Assembly (NCBI GenBank): GCA_964035545.1
Contig: OZ037767.1
Location: forward strand, 24,757,128 to 24,821,127
From: Bugula neritina
Lineage: Eukaryota; Bryozoa; Gymnolaemata; Cheilostomatida; Bugulidae
DNA: 64,000 bases
Direction of reading: 5' to 3'
Part shown: positions 13,030-26,000 of the stretch, one piece after another
How positions within the stretch are numbered: position 1 is the stretch's first letter
How the letters are laid out: the number at the start of each line of letters is the position of its first letter
Notes under the pieces: model-generated
Databases searched by the model: none
The model's input: only the letters and a program-made list of their open reading frames with translations
What the model was told of the DNA's origin: nothing
Made by a program: the position numbers and the translations under genes

Positions 13030-13400
13030 AAAGCTGATCAAACACAATTGTAGCGACATTCATAATGTAACGGGAAAAGTGAGTCTCGCTCTCAGTTTCA
13101 GTCCGAGTCAGAATAATATGCATATGAGAATGCAAATGAAAATTAAAGTACACATAACGGAAACGGAGTAGGTTGGCATATGCGCATAACATTGTTATGG
13201 TTATAGAGTTATCCCCCTCGGGTTTTAACGCGTTAGTTTCGGCTTTTACGAGCTTGCCTCGTTTAAGGTGAGCGGTCCGCGGTTTTGTTACAACAAGAAG
13301 AATTTGGTCACGAATAAAGGCTATCTCCATAGGAATACAAAGCCATGCCATAGTCGCAAGTTCTTTTTTATTTTCACCGAAGTCTCAAAGTTTAAACCAT
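13030..13400. promoter_or_regulatory. CpG-richer island, candidate shared XRN1/LEKR1 promoter
   Basis: This stretch has clearly more CG dinucleotides than its AT-rich surroundings (for example CGGTCCGCGG at 13272-13281). It lies between the divergent genes XRN1 and LEKR1, and both have splice acceptors upstream of their ATG, implying distant noncoding first exons. On the plus strand AAG|GTGAGC at 13265-13270 is a strong donor, and AAA|GTGAGT occurs near 13077. A minus-strand ORF of 107 codons runs through it but resembles nothing I know. Assignment as a promoter or first exon is inference. Confidence 0.3.
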
Positions 13401-13550
13401 TACCATCGGTACTGATTGGTATAAGTATTGATATTATGATAACCATACTCACATTAAGTTTAATTATCACCTAGTAGTTCAGAAAATACTTGCTGGACAT
13501 TGTGATTGTAAGCTACTGACGAGACTATCACTATGAGTATGACTATGACA

Positions 13551-13559
13551 GTATGAGTA
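13551..13559. repeat. Left 9-bp target site duplication of MULE
   Basis: GTATGAGTA immediately before the left terminal inverted repeat. It is identical to 30790-30798 immediately after the right terminal repeat. Nine bp is the classic Mutator-superfamily duplication length. Confidence 0.93.
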
Positions 13560-13832
13560 GGGTGTGACTAAAATGGGTGGCCACCCGGTGTCGCGGTCCG
13601 TGACACCCATTTTAGTCATAAGGGGGGGGTTTTGACTAAAATGGGTGTCGCCAAAAATTTTCGTTTTATTTTCACATTTTTAGACATTTGTGGCTGCTAA
13701 AATTGTTATTAAATAAATCTTCAGTGAATAATAAACATTTTACAATTGTTTAAACCAAAAAACATGAATAAATAATGATTAAATTAAATTAATTTTAACA
13801 AGAACTAAACCCGATAAGAGTTATCTTTCCTT
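13560..13832 (+). repeat. Left terminal inverted repeat of MULE
   Basis: Matches the reverse complement of 30519-30789. It starts GGGTGTGACTAAAATGGG, contains a 12-bp palindrome-like GGGTGGCCACCC, then two oppositely oriented copies of the motif CTAAAATGGGTGTCGC around a poly-G tract, and ends near AAGAGTTATCTTTCC. The outer part is identical to the right end; beyond about position 80 identity falls to roughly 80 percent by eye. Confidence 0.9.
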
Positions 13833-14049
13833 ATAATATAGCTAGCATATTCTATTTCCAACATGGAGCTAGAGTTGGAGTAGGTGTGATTTAGGAAGCC
13901 AACACAATTTGTTGTTACTTCTTTTAAGTTCTGTTACTGTAAAATTCCATTAGATACAAAGCTTCACAGTGTCACACTTTCTCTCCGAATGTCGTACTTT
14001 GAATATAAGCAAATAAAATATTAATATACATTTTGTATGTTGAGTTAAA

Positions 14050-14165
14050 TTTAATCATAATGATTATGATATTCATTTGATAATCATCATCATCATTATC
14101 ATGATAAATTTAAAATTAATTGATTGCTGATGATGATGTTATGATGATGATGATAATCTCATGAG
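14050..14165. repeat. ATC/ATG simple repeat inside MULE
   Basis: Interrupted TGATAATCATCATCATC and GATGATGATGTTATGATG tracts, followed to 14520 by degenerate AGTAATACTAAAAGTAAT and AGTGTTACGCTTAC repeats that form the left subterminal region. Confidence 0.7.
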
Positions 14166-14977
14166 TAATCATTATTATTATTTTTATTTTAACTTTCATT
14201 TTGATTTGGTTGTAGTTTGAGTGAGACTAAGAGTAATACTAAAAGTAATTATAAACCTAAATCAGTAAATGGTTTAACTAACAGTTAGTGTTACGCTTAC
14301 TTGTTACTAAGTCAGTTGCTGTAGATCAAGATGAAGATGTAACACCAACTAACACTGACAGTCACTGTGACTGTGTCAAGTGAGACTGTTGGTCTAAACT
14401 TAGTCTTACCTTTTAACTTTTAAGTAATTTAGTGTTACTACATTCATTAGTGTTAGTATTAGTATATTACTTATAGTTTAATGCTTTTTACTTAGTTGAG
14501 TTCACCAACAGTAACGCTGTCATTATCATTATATTCATATTGTTAGACAATTTAATACATACATACATATAGATATAATTATAAATTACTAACATACTAT
14601 CAGTAGTGCTTAATCTTTTGATCCTCCTCAGTACTGGCACCTATAGGTATATATTAAATTTCCTCAAACTTCAAGACTGAAATATTGCCATTGCTAAGAG
14701 TTTATTAGCATTGCTTGTTACTATTATTAACAGGCAATAGTGTTGCTCACTAGATTTATTCGGTTTGGTTTTCACTTTTGTTGATGTTTGTGTTAATGAA
14801 GATGCAATCTCTTCAGGAGCGATTATACACACTCCAGCTAGTGCTTTTCACAAACACTCAAATAGTGACACTAAAATAGTGCATCATAAGGAATCTTTTT
14901 TAATAAATGATGTTTCAAGTCATTCCGTTATTTCAATCCATTTTTAAATCAACATTGTTTTCATTTTAGTTGGTGCA

Positions 14978-15065
14978 ATGGCTAGTGGAAGTAGACCCCC
15001 CCCCCCAGTACCCCCTGCTAAACTTAACTCAATAGATTATGGTCAGGAACGGCAACTGTTTTGTT
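14978..15065 (+). other. Candidate proline-rich first exon inside MULE
   Basis: After a CATTTTAG acceptor-like site, ATG at 14978 opens the short frame MASGSRPPPPVPPAKLNSI before a stop at about 15065. A possible donor (TATG|GTCAGG) lies inside. It could be the 5' exon of the transposase gene, whose start I could not place, but no phase-compatible link to the exon at 20089 could be shown. The 11-base C run makes the frame sensitive to sequencing error. Confidence 0.22.
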
Positions 15066-15455
15066 AATTAACTTTAAGTTGCATAGAAAATATATTGCAT
15101 TTAATTTTAATATTATATTTGAAATGTATGTCTCCTGTTTCTAATAAAGAATAAGCAAGTTTAAATATAATTTTTTCAATGACATATTAAATTGTTATGC
15201 TAATTGAAATTTTGAAACAGCTCAGCTGCTCTGACCTTTATTATCTGTAATTGAAGACATGTAGCTACAGATCAAAAACTGTATGGTGCAGCTAATATAT
15301 TAAAGCCTGTACAAAATTTGTCAGATGCACTGTTGCATCACTAGTTGATTTTACTGGTCTCAAAAGTTTATAGTACAGTTTTTCACTGGCAATAGAGAAG
15401 ACAACTTTTTCAGTGCACTGCAATACTTGTTTTTGTTTCGAATTTAATTCCACAT

Positions 15456-17773
15456 TTGAAAATTTTAAAATTATTTGAATTAAAACAAAAATTTGTATAA
15501 AAATTATTGTAAGCTACTTTCCTGCCACACAGAAATTTAAAGGCCTCAAATAAAACAATCGTTTCCGTGCGACCAAATCCCCCTCCACTTTAGTTATCAA
15601 GGGGTGTTCTTTTTACTAAAATGGGTGTTGCAAGAATTTTTGATCTGTATTTTGCTATGTGAATAAATCTGATTTTATAACTATTATCATTAATTTGATT
15701 TTGAGTTTTGCACAAACTCAGCTAATTGAAATGCATGTACCTGCAAAGTAAAGATTAAAAAGATGAAAATTATGATGCACAATATCGAGGTCAATAACTA
15801 GGGGGTGTCGCGACGAGAAGTCAATACATATATCAAAATTTAAGTTTAATGATAATTTTTAAAGTTTTTCTAAATTAAAAAAAGTTGATATAAAGAAAAT
15901 TTCAGTAAATGAAATCTAAAACTAATCTGATGGTCATAAGTGCCCAAAAAGCCAAAAAATAGAGCAAACATTATAGCGACACTCATGCCCCCCTTCTATT
16001 GTAGTTATCCAGTGGTGTCTTTTTGCTAAAATGGGTGTCACGAGAATTTTTGGTTTGCATCTAACACTGTGGACAGATATAATTTTACAACTGACGTCAT
16101 TAAACTGATTTTGCATTTTTACACAAACTAAGCTAATTAAACTGTCGTGAAACTGCGACACAAGAATAAATAAAATTAAAATCATTTTGAAAATTCTTGG
16201 GGTCAAAAACTAGGGGGTGTCGCGAAGAATTCAATATGTGTATTTTAACTTAATTTCATTGATATTTTTCAGTTTTAGACATGCTGACTTATGAACCATA
16301 TACTTTAAACTTGTAAAAATACTAAGAGCAATATTAACAAACCAAAATGTTCACAAAATGTGAAAATAAAACTAAAAATCTCTGCGACACCCATTTTAGT
16401 CAAAACCCCCCCCCCAAATGACTAAAATGGGTGTCACGCTGATTTTTGCTTTATTTTTTAGCTTTCTGAACGGTTTTAGACACTACAAATTATGTAATAT
16501 TGAAACTTTTACTTGCTTTTACTAATTAAGATTATTAAAACTTTTAATACTCATAAATATTGGGAAAAAATGATGAAAACAAAACTAAAAGCAAAGAGAA
16601 GATAACTCTAGGGAGTGTCACTGACGGTTTCGGTTTTCATTATATTTTAATATTATTGCAAATTATTATATAATAATACTGTCATTTGGAGTGAAACAGT
16701 TATAATATATCATATTTTTCCTAAAGTTTTGATCAACAACTAATTTAACAACAAAAATTGCCAAAAAGCTAAAAAATAAAGCAAAAATCACCGTGACACC
16801 CATTTTAGTCATTTGGGGGGGTTTTGACTAAAATGGGTGTCGCAGAGATTTTTAGTTTTATTTTCACATTTTGTGAACATTTTGGTTTGTTAATATTGCT
16901 CTTAGTATTTTTACAAGTTTAAAGTATATGGTTCATGAGTCAGCATGTCTAAAACTGAAAAATATCAATGAAATTAAGTTAAAATACACGTATTGAATTC
17001 TTCGCGACACCCCCTAGTTTTTGACCCCAAGAATTTTCAAAATGATTTTAATTTTATTTATTCTTGTGTCGCGGTTTCATAACTTTTTAATTAGCTTAGT
17101 TTGTGTAAAAATGCAAAATCAGTTTAATGATGTAAATTGTTAATTTATATCTGTCCACAGTGTTAGATGCAAATCAAAAATTCTTGCGACACCCATTTTA
17201 GCAAAAAGACACCACTGGATAACTACAATAGAAGGGGGCATGAGTGTCACGATAATATTTTGCTCGGTTTTTAGGCTTTTAAAGCACTTATGGCCATCAG
17301 ATTAGTTTTAGATTACATTTGCTGTAATTGTTTTTAAATTCAATATTTTTAATTTAGAAAAAAACTTCTAAAATTAGCAATAAACTTAAATTTTGATCAA
17401 TGTGTTGACTTCTCATCGCGACACCCCCTAGTTATTGACCTCGATATTGTGCATCATAATTTTCATCTTTTTAAGCTTTACTTTGCAAGTACATGCATTT
17501 CAATTAGCTGAGTTTGTGCAAAATTCAAAATCAAATTATTGATAATAATTATAAAATCAAATTTATCCACATAGCAAAATACAGATCAAAAATTCTTGCA
17601 ACACCCATTTTAGTAAAAATAACACCCCTTGATAACTAAAGTGGAGGGGGGTTTGATCGCACGGAAACGATTGTTTCATTTGAGGCCTTTAAATTTCTGT
17701 GTGGCAGGAAAGTAGCTTACAATAATTTTCATACAAATTTTTGTTTTAATTTAAATAATTTTAAAATTTTCAA
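15456..17773. repeat. Large inverted repeat with periodic terminal-motif copies
   Basis: Arms at about 15456-16470 and 16760-17773 are reverse complements of each other over about 1 kb with minor divergence, around a spacer of about 290 bp. CTAAAATGGGTGTCGC-type motifs alternate with CTAGGGGGTGTCGC-type motifs near 15615, 15801, 16025, 16206, 16385-16440, 16612, 16790-16845, 17005, 17190, 17418 and 17600, a spacing of about 185-220 bp. The composites near 16410 and 16815 (two opposed motifs around a G or C run) copy the arrangement in the element's own termini. Motif orientation flips at the centre. Confidence 0.85.
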
Positions 17774-20088
17774 GTGTAAAAGTATACAAAAAACTTAAGT
17801 AAACTCGAAAAAACAGGTATTGTAATTTAGACAATAATTATTATTGTTGACAATATAAAACCAGAATGTTACTCACTTTCCACCAGGTTGTTCTTAAAGT
17901 TATCTTCTCTTTAGCATATGCGTACTATGAATTGTTAATGAATTAAAACAGCTTGGATGTTTTGTTTACCATTCAGTTTGCCATGGTCATTTAGTGGCTG
18001 CCTTAATATTGATTGAACTGCACCCTACAAGAACATCATGTTATAATTTAGCAGGCATATCTTTACAATAATTAATAGCTTTTAAATTATAGAATATACC
18101 ATCTTGCTATTTCTATTGACATCACCAGGTAAATACTTGACTCATTTAGTTTTATAATTTGACTTACTAGTAATTACCAAAACTTAAATGAGTTTTGAGG
18201 TAGTACACCAGACTTGTCTTGTTTAATAATAATTTTTAGTAAGTGTTGTTGTGCTATGAGTTTTGAATATCTATAATTCTTAATTCATTCATATAAAGTG
18301 TAACTTTGCAATGTGTTAATTGCTATATAACAAAATATTTTATGCTTGTATATTTTCATTGGTAAATAAATGAAATGTCTCTTGATTTCACTATTATGTA
18401 CTTTTTCTACATACTGAGGATGTTCTTTTCGTTTAGAATCACAAGCTGTTTTTTATTTAAAGATTTCACAATTTAACTGATGGAGGTATATATTTAAAAT
18501 ATTGTTGTCTGTGTTTAAGAAGAGATGCAATTTCTTCAGATGTTGACTATCAAGACTCCATGCAGTTAGTGCAATTGCACAGACAACAGTTTCTGAGTAG
18601 TATTATCTTGAAAGCAAGTCTGGGCACTCAAAAAATATGTTTTAATTTTTTTTATAGAAATAAATATTATGTAAAAGTTTTTATCTCTTATCATAATAAA
18701 ATAAAGGGGATAGGTGCATTGACGAATTTATTAGAAACTACATGATATAAAGATTTACTATAGCCTACAAAGTTTTCTCCACATATTATTTTAATTTATA
18801 TACCAACGTTCTTTTTTAAATTTGTTGATAGTGTTAAATATTGGCCCAAAGCCTTCAAAATAATTATTATGCCGAAGTTCTTATAGATCAATAGTGATTT
18901 ATATGTTAACATTTTTGAGATTTGATGAAAGAGGCTTTCAAACTCTTTTGTTTGCGTCAGATTCTTAATTTTTACTGTTTGTTATGTATCAATACATCAA
19001 AGATTTTTTTAAAAGTTGTATATGAGTATATCTCTCAAACAATGGAACCCTTACATCAAACTTAAATAAATTCAGCATGAGATGTTTACAGTTGCTATAT
19101 TGCCATTCTATTGACCAACTGCACTGCCAATGTTGTGGTTGTTTGCACTAGAATGTGGCTATTGATGTTGTCATGATATTCATCTGTCCTAACAATCAAT
19201 ACCTTATATATAGATGAGCAGAAAAGCAGTGATGACAATTCAATTACCTGTTTAAATTTTTGAACTTAGAGGAGAATAACTTGATATATAAAAACCATTG
19301 CAACAAAATATTTTGGCACCGATGATGTAACACTTTCAGCATATTATATACATCACAATCTAAATGTTTGGAACACTCTGTTGACCAACATAATATTATA
19401 TTTAAAGGGTCCAACACTTCTAACCATAGCTTAAACCATTTTCATTCCGTAAGCTTTCTACACAAACGCAAATTAGCAAATGTTGGTATGGCTCATCCAA
19501 CAGCAGTGTGACAGCTTTCAACAGAATGCTATTTGAATAAACCGTTTTTACTTTTGTCTACAGAAATTAAATTGAATATATATTTAGCTCAACATCCAAT
19601 CTCCATGCTTCCTACATTCTGCACATACATAAACTGATAGCACCACAGCAAATTAAAGGGGGAATGTAACTGGTTGTGTGATGCCCACAACAGTCATCAC
19701 CATAAATAACATGACCTCATTAACCCTTCAAACTTCCTATTTATGCTTAGTTAACAGTCAGCAGGCATTACTAATCTACCTTGTGCTGACTATTAGATCT
19801 GTGGTTATGTCATTGTGGTTGGGGTGACTGTCATAACTCCTCTACCTCTACTAGACGATATTAATACTCTGAGGCTATGCAGTAATGTTTACTATGTTTT
19901 AGGATGCAATCATTGTGGTAATTTTATGGACAATCTTGACTATTTAGCAAATTTTAGGGACATATTTTTGCATGGTTTAGTAACAACAGCCATAGTATAT
20001 AAACTCTTGATAAATTTATTATAATCAGTTGGCAGCGTGATCTTAACAAATAACTGTTTTTATTTCAATTTAATGTTTTTCTATATAG

Positions 20089-23000
20089 TTTGCTGATCGC
20101 TGTGTATTCAGGACAAAAAGGTTAGTCACTTTATGCATATATTATATTATCTGTATATTATTGCTTTTACAGTAAAAACTTTCATAGCTCTTCTTTTATA
20201 TTGACTTTTGTAATTAACCACGCTAATGCATGCATATCATTTATATAACTATTATTTTAAACTATCATATAGTTTTTTTTTCAGCAAGTGTACAAATAAA
20301 CTGGTGGAAAGTACAACTTCTGCATATTGCATATATGTGTCATTTTACTTAATTTAGGACACACTCTATATCTCTATTTTTTAGCTACTTTTCACAATTT
20401 AACTGCTAATGTATATGATTTATTGCCCTAAAATAATGAAATAGTAACAAATACAGCTGAATAATTAAAGTTTCTTTTCAAATTTGGTTGATTTTCTATG
20501 TTTTTATCCAAATTCTTAAGTAAGTTGGTATGTGCGGGACGTGATGGTTTTTTCATCACGGTCGCGCATATATATTTAGCTCAAATGACAATGCCGGTGC
20601 AGTTTAAAGTTGGGAAATCCCCTCCCAGCCTTTTTCTGTTATGCATCATTATAATTAGTAGTACATAAAGTTACCACACATATAGTAAATTTCCATGAAT
20701 TCTGAGCAAACTACAATGTTTGGTCATAATTTGCACTAAATAGAGTACTAAATAGAGTAATATGACTCATATGAAAATTTGGGTGCATGCTTCCGGGCTA
20801 GTTACACTTGCTGTAACATATGCTGTATTTTTGTTCGGTAAAGGTTTTTATCTTATAAAGACAATTGAGAAGCATTACTGGGTGAAGATTATATAGGCTT
20901 AATGCTATATTACTTTATACTTGTGATTTTATAATAATTAGATTTTTACTGAGTTTGAAACGAGCAATAATAGGGAGAAGGGAAAAGGTCAGTAGTCATT
21001 AGTCTACCATTCTATAACCACTTGAATAATTTCAACACAATACTATTACCTGATTTAAACTAGTATGTTTTTATATTTTCTATTGTTATATTATATAATC
21101 TTACTGTTTTAATCTTGCACACTATAATGTAACTGCCCAAATTGTACCAACTTAAGACTTCACGGTGTTGCTTTCTGTAACAAAAGTGTTTAATAATAAA
21201 CTACATTTTAAAATTCCAGTAAATCTACCTCTATAGCGTCCTTGCTTGTTATTGAACCAATCAAAACTATTGCAATGCCTATAACAACTATAATGATATT
21301 ATTGCAAGAAGATGGCTTTGGAGCATTTATTAACTTTTCTTTTTTTTCCAATGTCATTTTATGTACATGAACAGGAACATTGCTTCAAACTGTTAAATAA
21401 ATTTACTAATGTCACATAACATTCCATTATATTACAACCATTTGATGTTTATCTAATTTTACCTATCATATAGCGATGAAGCTCATTAGTATACTTTTAT
21501 TCAATTAAATGCAGTACAACAAACAATAATTTAATTGCTATATAAGTACTGCCAAATTATCAAATTATTTTATGTTTAAAAGAAAAACATCAAATTGGTT
21601 ATCTCTTAAGCCAATATAACTTATTGTTTTTTAGGTTGAGAAAGTTGAATATTGTAGAATAATGCATTGGAAGAAAAGTATGTTGGCAAAGGTACAAATA
21701 TTTTGAAGCTTTAAACCTTCTTATATAAATAATAAACCAAACATTGCTGAATGGCATATTTTACTGAAAGCTATTTTAATTTTTTTTCAGTCCACTGCCA
21801 TTAACAATAGTTTTTAATAAATACTATAATTACCAATAGCTATAATTACTAGGCTTATACTAAATTGGTTAAAAAGTGATCAACAGCATGTAATTGGAGC
21901 ACACTTTTCTAAAAGCATATAATACAGCGAAGCATATGTCAAACTTTACCTAAACAGATATGATTTTGCTAGATACATGAAATTTAAGATTGCAACTTAC
22001 ATATTGCATGGTATATATATTATTTTGTTTTGTAGGAATGTTCTGTGAAAAAAGACGAGAATCCAAGTTCAATTATAAGGTATGTGTGTGTTGCAAACAT
22101 CTGTGAAAGAGGTTGATTGCAATCCCTGTTATATTTTTATCATGCAGAAGTGTATTTGAATATATGACTTTTGCAGTCCAATGTTACGGTTACCACCCGC
22201 CAAACATCAGCCACAGGCGCAGAATGTAAGTGACACAGACCAACCTCTTGCCTGGAATCAACTATGTTGCCAGGTATAGCTGTTAACTAACTCATTACAA
22301 TATCCTTATATGCTAACCTACGTAACAGGGTCTTTTTGCAGTATAAGCCTATATTGAAAATAGTATATACAAAGCATTTTATACCATGCCTGTTATAGTA
22401 TTCAATGTTATTCTCTGCCAGCTCGTAGTTATACGCCCCAATTGGCATAGCTGTTATCAATAATAACATTGGTATACCTAGTATGACAGAATAATAATTA
22501 TATTTCATAACTTCGAATTAAATATTTAGGAGAAACTGGTTGCTTAGACATTCAAGTGATAATTACAATTCTTATATCTATCAGTATAGTGTGTTGGCTG
22601 TAATTTGTTTCAACATTTTGATTGGTGCCTTTATAAGAACATTCCGTGACCAAAGCTATAATATATAATAATGTAATATAATAATAAAGTTCTGTTTTTT
22701 TGACGCAAGCTATTGTAAGCCCAGCTTGAATAGTTAGTAATTTAATATCGGTTGCAACATACTAATTAAAATTATTTGCGATTTACCAATGTTATCTAAT
22801 CTATGTGATTTTATTTAAAAGCTGCACTTTCAAAGATTAACGTATGTATTAATGCTGTTGAAAAGTTTAATGTTCTATTTGGTGTTAACAACTGCTGACA
22901 TATTATTAGGGTGCACTATTACATTTCTATTACTGCAGGACAGATCATGCATGTCATGTATGGGTCTGAACCACCCTAATCAACCAGCGAGTGAGAATAT

Positions 23001-26000
23001 TATTTATGCCAACAATCCCATGTCTCCAAATGTACAAGATCACAATCTGCCTTTGCCTAACTGCGCTGTAAGTAAACGGAACTGAACAATAATTTTGTTT
23101 GGATAAATTTTGAAGAGAGCAGTTCAGAATATTAAATGTGTTAAATTTGTTCATGAATATATTATTTCAATAATATTTTCTAGTAAAAGGCAATTTTATT
23201 ACTTTTGATAGGGGAGGTATTTATTTAATCCTTATTTTATTTAATTAAATTGCTTGTAGCCTACTGGATGGAAATCTACAACTAACTGTAGCTGCAACTT
23301 TCCCCATTTTACCATCAAGTTGACAGGGCAAAAAAATTATTATAACGGACGAAACTTGATTGAGCATGCCACAACTGAATCTTTGGGAAACAGATATTTT
23401 GAACATCAACACTCAACTACCAATCAAGTGCCAGATTCAAATGTTTTTCACCGTGGTACTACTGATGAAAGAAACAATTTGGAAAAAGTGACGACACCCA
23501 ACCAAATTAGAAATGATGTGCCCCAGGTAAAACTCTATTACAAAAAAGAAACAAGTTGTTTGAAGTGAACATTATTTATTTTGAATATAGGATTTTTAAA
23601 CATAAAATGCGTAAAACTTGTGCTTATATCTAAGTAGACCATTAAAGGCAACTGGAAACACAGTGGGTGTAAATATAAAATTATTTATTAAACTATATAA
23701 TACATAATATACCTTAATTTTCACGTGATCATTAACCTGCATAGAATTGGTGCCATAAAGTGAAACATAATATACATATAACATGTTAGAAATAGACTAA
23801 TTTTTTATATAAAAACAAAATAGTTTACTTGGCTTTTATGCAAATAAAGTAAAAACACAATGTTTCTCATTTATTTTTTTGTAATAAAATTCTAGTTTAT
23901 ATGGATATATTTCAACTAAATATATTAATTTGAACATGAACCTGATCATTTTTTATAGATGCGAGAAGAAGAACAACAAAGCCATAACATTGACGAAAAT
24001 CCTGTAGCTTCTAGAGAAATTGAAGAAGTTTCTGTTGTTCAGAAGGTAACCAAAAGCCTTAGTACTATATAAATTAATTTAGTACCATTTTTGTACAAAA
24101 TAAGCCTTCCCATAAAAACAACTTGGACAAGCTAAAAATATAATGTTCCTCAATATAATATAATTTACTTGAACTCACCCAAAATAAAGCAGCTAAAGCT
24201 ATGTAGGCTACATTATATGACCTTTTTGAAAAACAATCATCATGTGCGCTTGTTATTTTCTAAAGACACAAGATGACCAACCATCTACACACATTAGAGA
24301 AAAGCAATTTCAAGAAATTCAGACCCAGCTAGTAGCTTTGAGTGAGCCTGGCAGAGCCCTTGATCCCAAGATAGTCCAAAAGGTAAACGTCAACCTGCAG
24401 TGAAAAACAATTCTCAAACTGACAATAATTATAATTAAAAGAATTTGCAGTAATTTCACAAATATTTTCAATTTAAATAAATTCAATTATTTTAAAATAA
24501 AACATTGTCTGGAATAATCGAATGCCTTAGATCCAACTTTTGGTAGCAATTAATTTTTAAATTTATAATTCTTTCTTTGCTGCTAACAAAATCCAAAGAA
24601 TTTTTGTCTGAATAGAGAATTTCCAACCAAGTGTATTTCAATGATTTTATTGGTGATTTTCTACAGATAAACACTATTCAGAAGAGAAAAGAAAACCGTT
24701 TACAAAGTGAGACGGGAAATACATGTGATGACGAGATTACCAACAAATATTTGAGGTAAATCGACAAAAAATGAATCGATTAAAATAACTATTATTAAAT
24801 AATTCCATGCAAGAGAAAAGGGTATAATAATCTAAATTATAATACCTAATGATAATTTTATTTTTAAAAATGAGATGTGTCATGTATGTATGCATGTATG
24901 TATGTATGTATGTATGTATGCATGCATGTATGTATGTATATGTAAAACTATATTTTTCAGGAAAATAGGAATAGATGATATTAGAGCCATTAAAACTAAC
25001 GGTGATGGGAATTGCTTGTTCAGAGCGCTGAGTTGTGCTCTTTACTCAGATGAAAAGAGCCATGTAGAACTTCGTATTCGGGCATGTGTACACTTATATA
25101 ACAGCATGGACACTATAATGAATCGAAATAACCTGAGTAAATGGTTTGGCTTTGAGCTTGATGATGATGAATATTGTGCTCTACTTGCTAGTGCCATGAC
25201 ACAAGGTAATTTGGATTTCGGTGCAGAAAATTTGTCTAAATTGCTGATGCAAGATCACGCTATCGAAATTATGAGAAATGGGGAATATGGCAGTCAATGG
25301 TTAATAATTGCAATAGCTCATCTTTTAGGAATAAATGTACAAATTATATACCCTGTTCAAACACCACCACGATATATGAACTGTCTTCTAAGGCTCAATG
25401 AAAATAGTGATGACAAAATCATTCTCAGTTGGACTACTGCTGGTAGATATGTTGAAGACGAGAATAGTTTAGTTCCAGACCATTTTGTTGTGTGCACAGC
25501 AATGACCAGATCTCCGCAACATCATATGCCTATCAACATACAAGAAAAAGCAGATGCTGAAGTAAAGTTCAAAACTTATGGCCAATTCACTAGAATGTAA
25601 GTTTTGGAAAAGAAATAATTTCTGTAATTTTAGATTGTAACTGTTACTCTTTGTAAGATTGATTGGTTTATCATGCATGCTACTGAAAGGCCATATTGTA
25701 ACATGCAATGGCAACATATGACACAATTGTAATAATAACATACCTAAAATTCATATGATTTCTAGGCATACAACATAACTTTATTTATATAATCAATGTT
25801 GCCTGTGGTCAAAATAGTTAAGAATTATCTGACAGTTAAAATAAAAATAAATATATTTTTATTATTTTCAGGTCATGTCATCAAAATGTGCCAGCACTGC
25901 ACACTGACACACTGATAACCACTGAACATGCCATAGAGCTAACCAACAAACTAATAGAAGACACTATCACTTACGAGCAAGTAGTGACCCATAAACGATT

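Noticed and set aside
13028-13351. 107-codon minus-strand ORF in the CG-richer island
   Set aside because: Resembles no protein I know, has no splice context and low-complexity His/Ile content; kept only as a possible regulatory region.
15934-16206. 90-codon minus-strand ORF inside the inverted repeat
   Set aside because: The mirror arm carries the same sequence with frame breaks, and the segment is made of transposon motif repeats.
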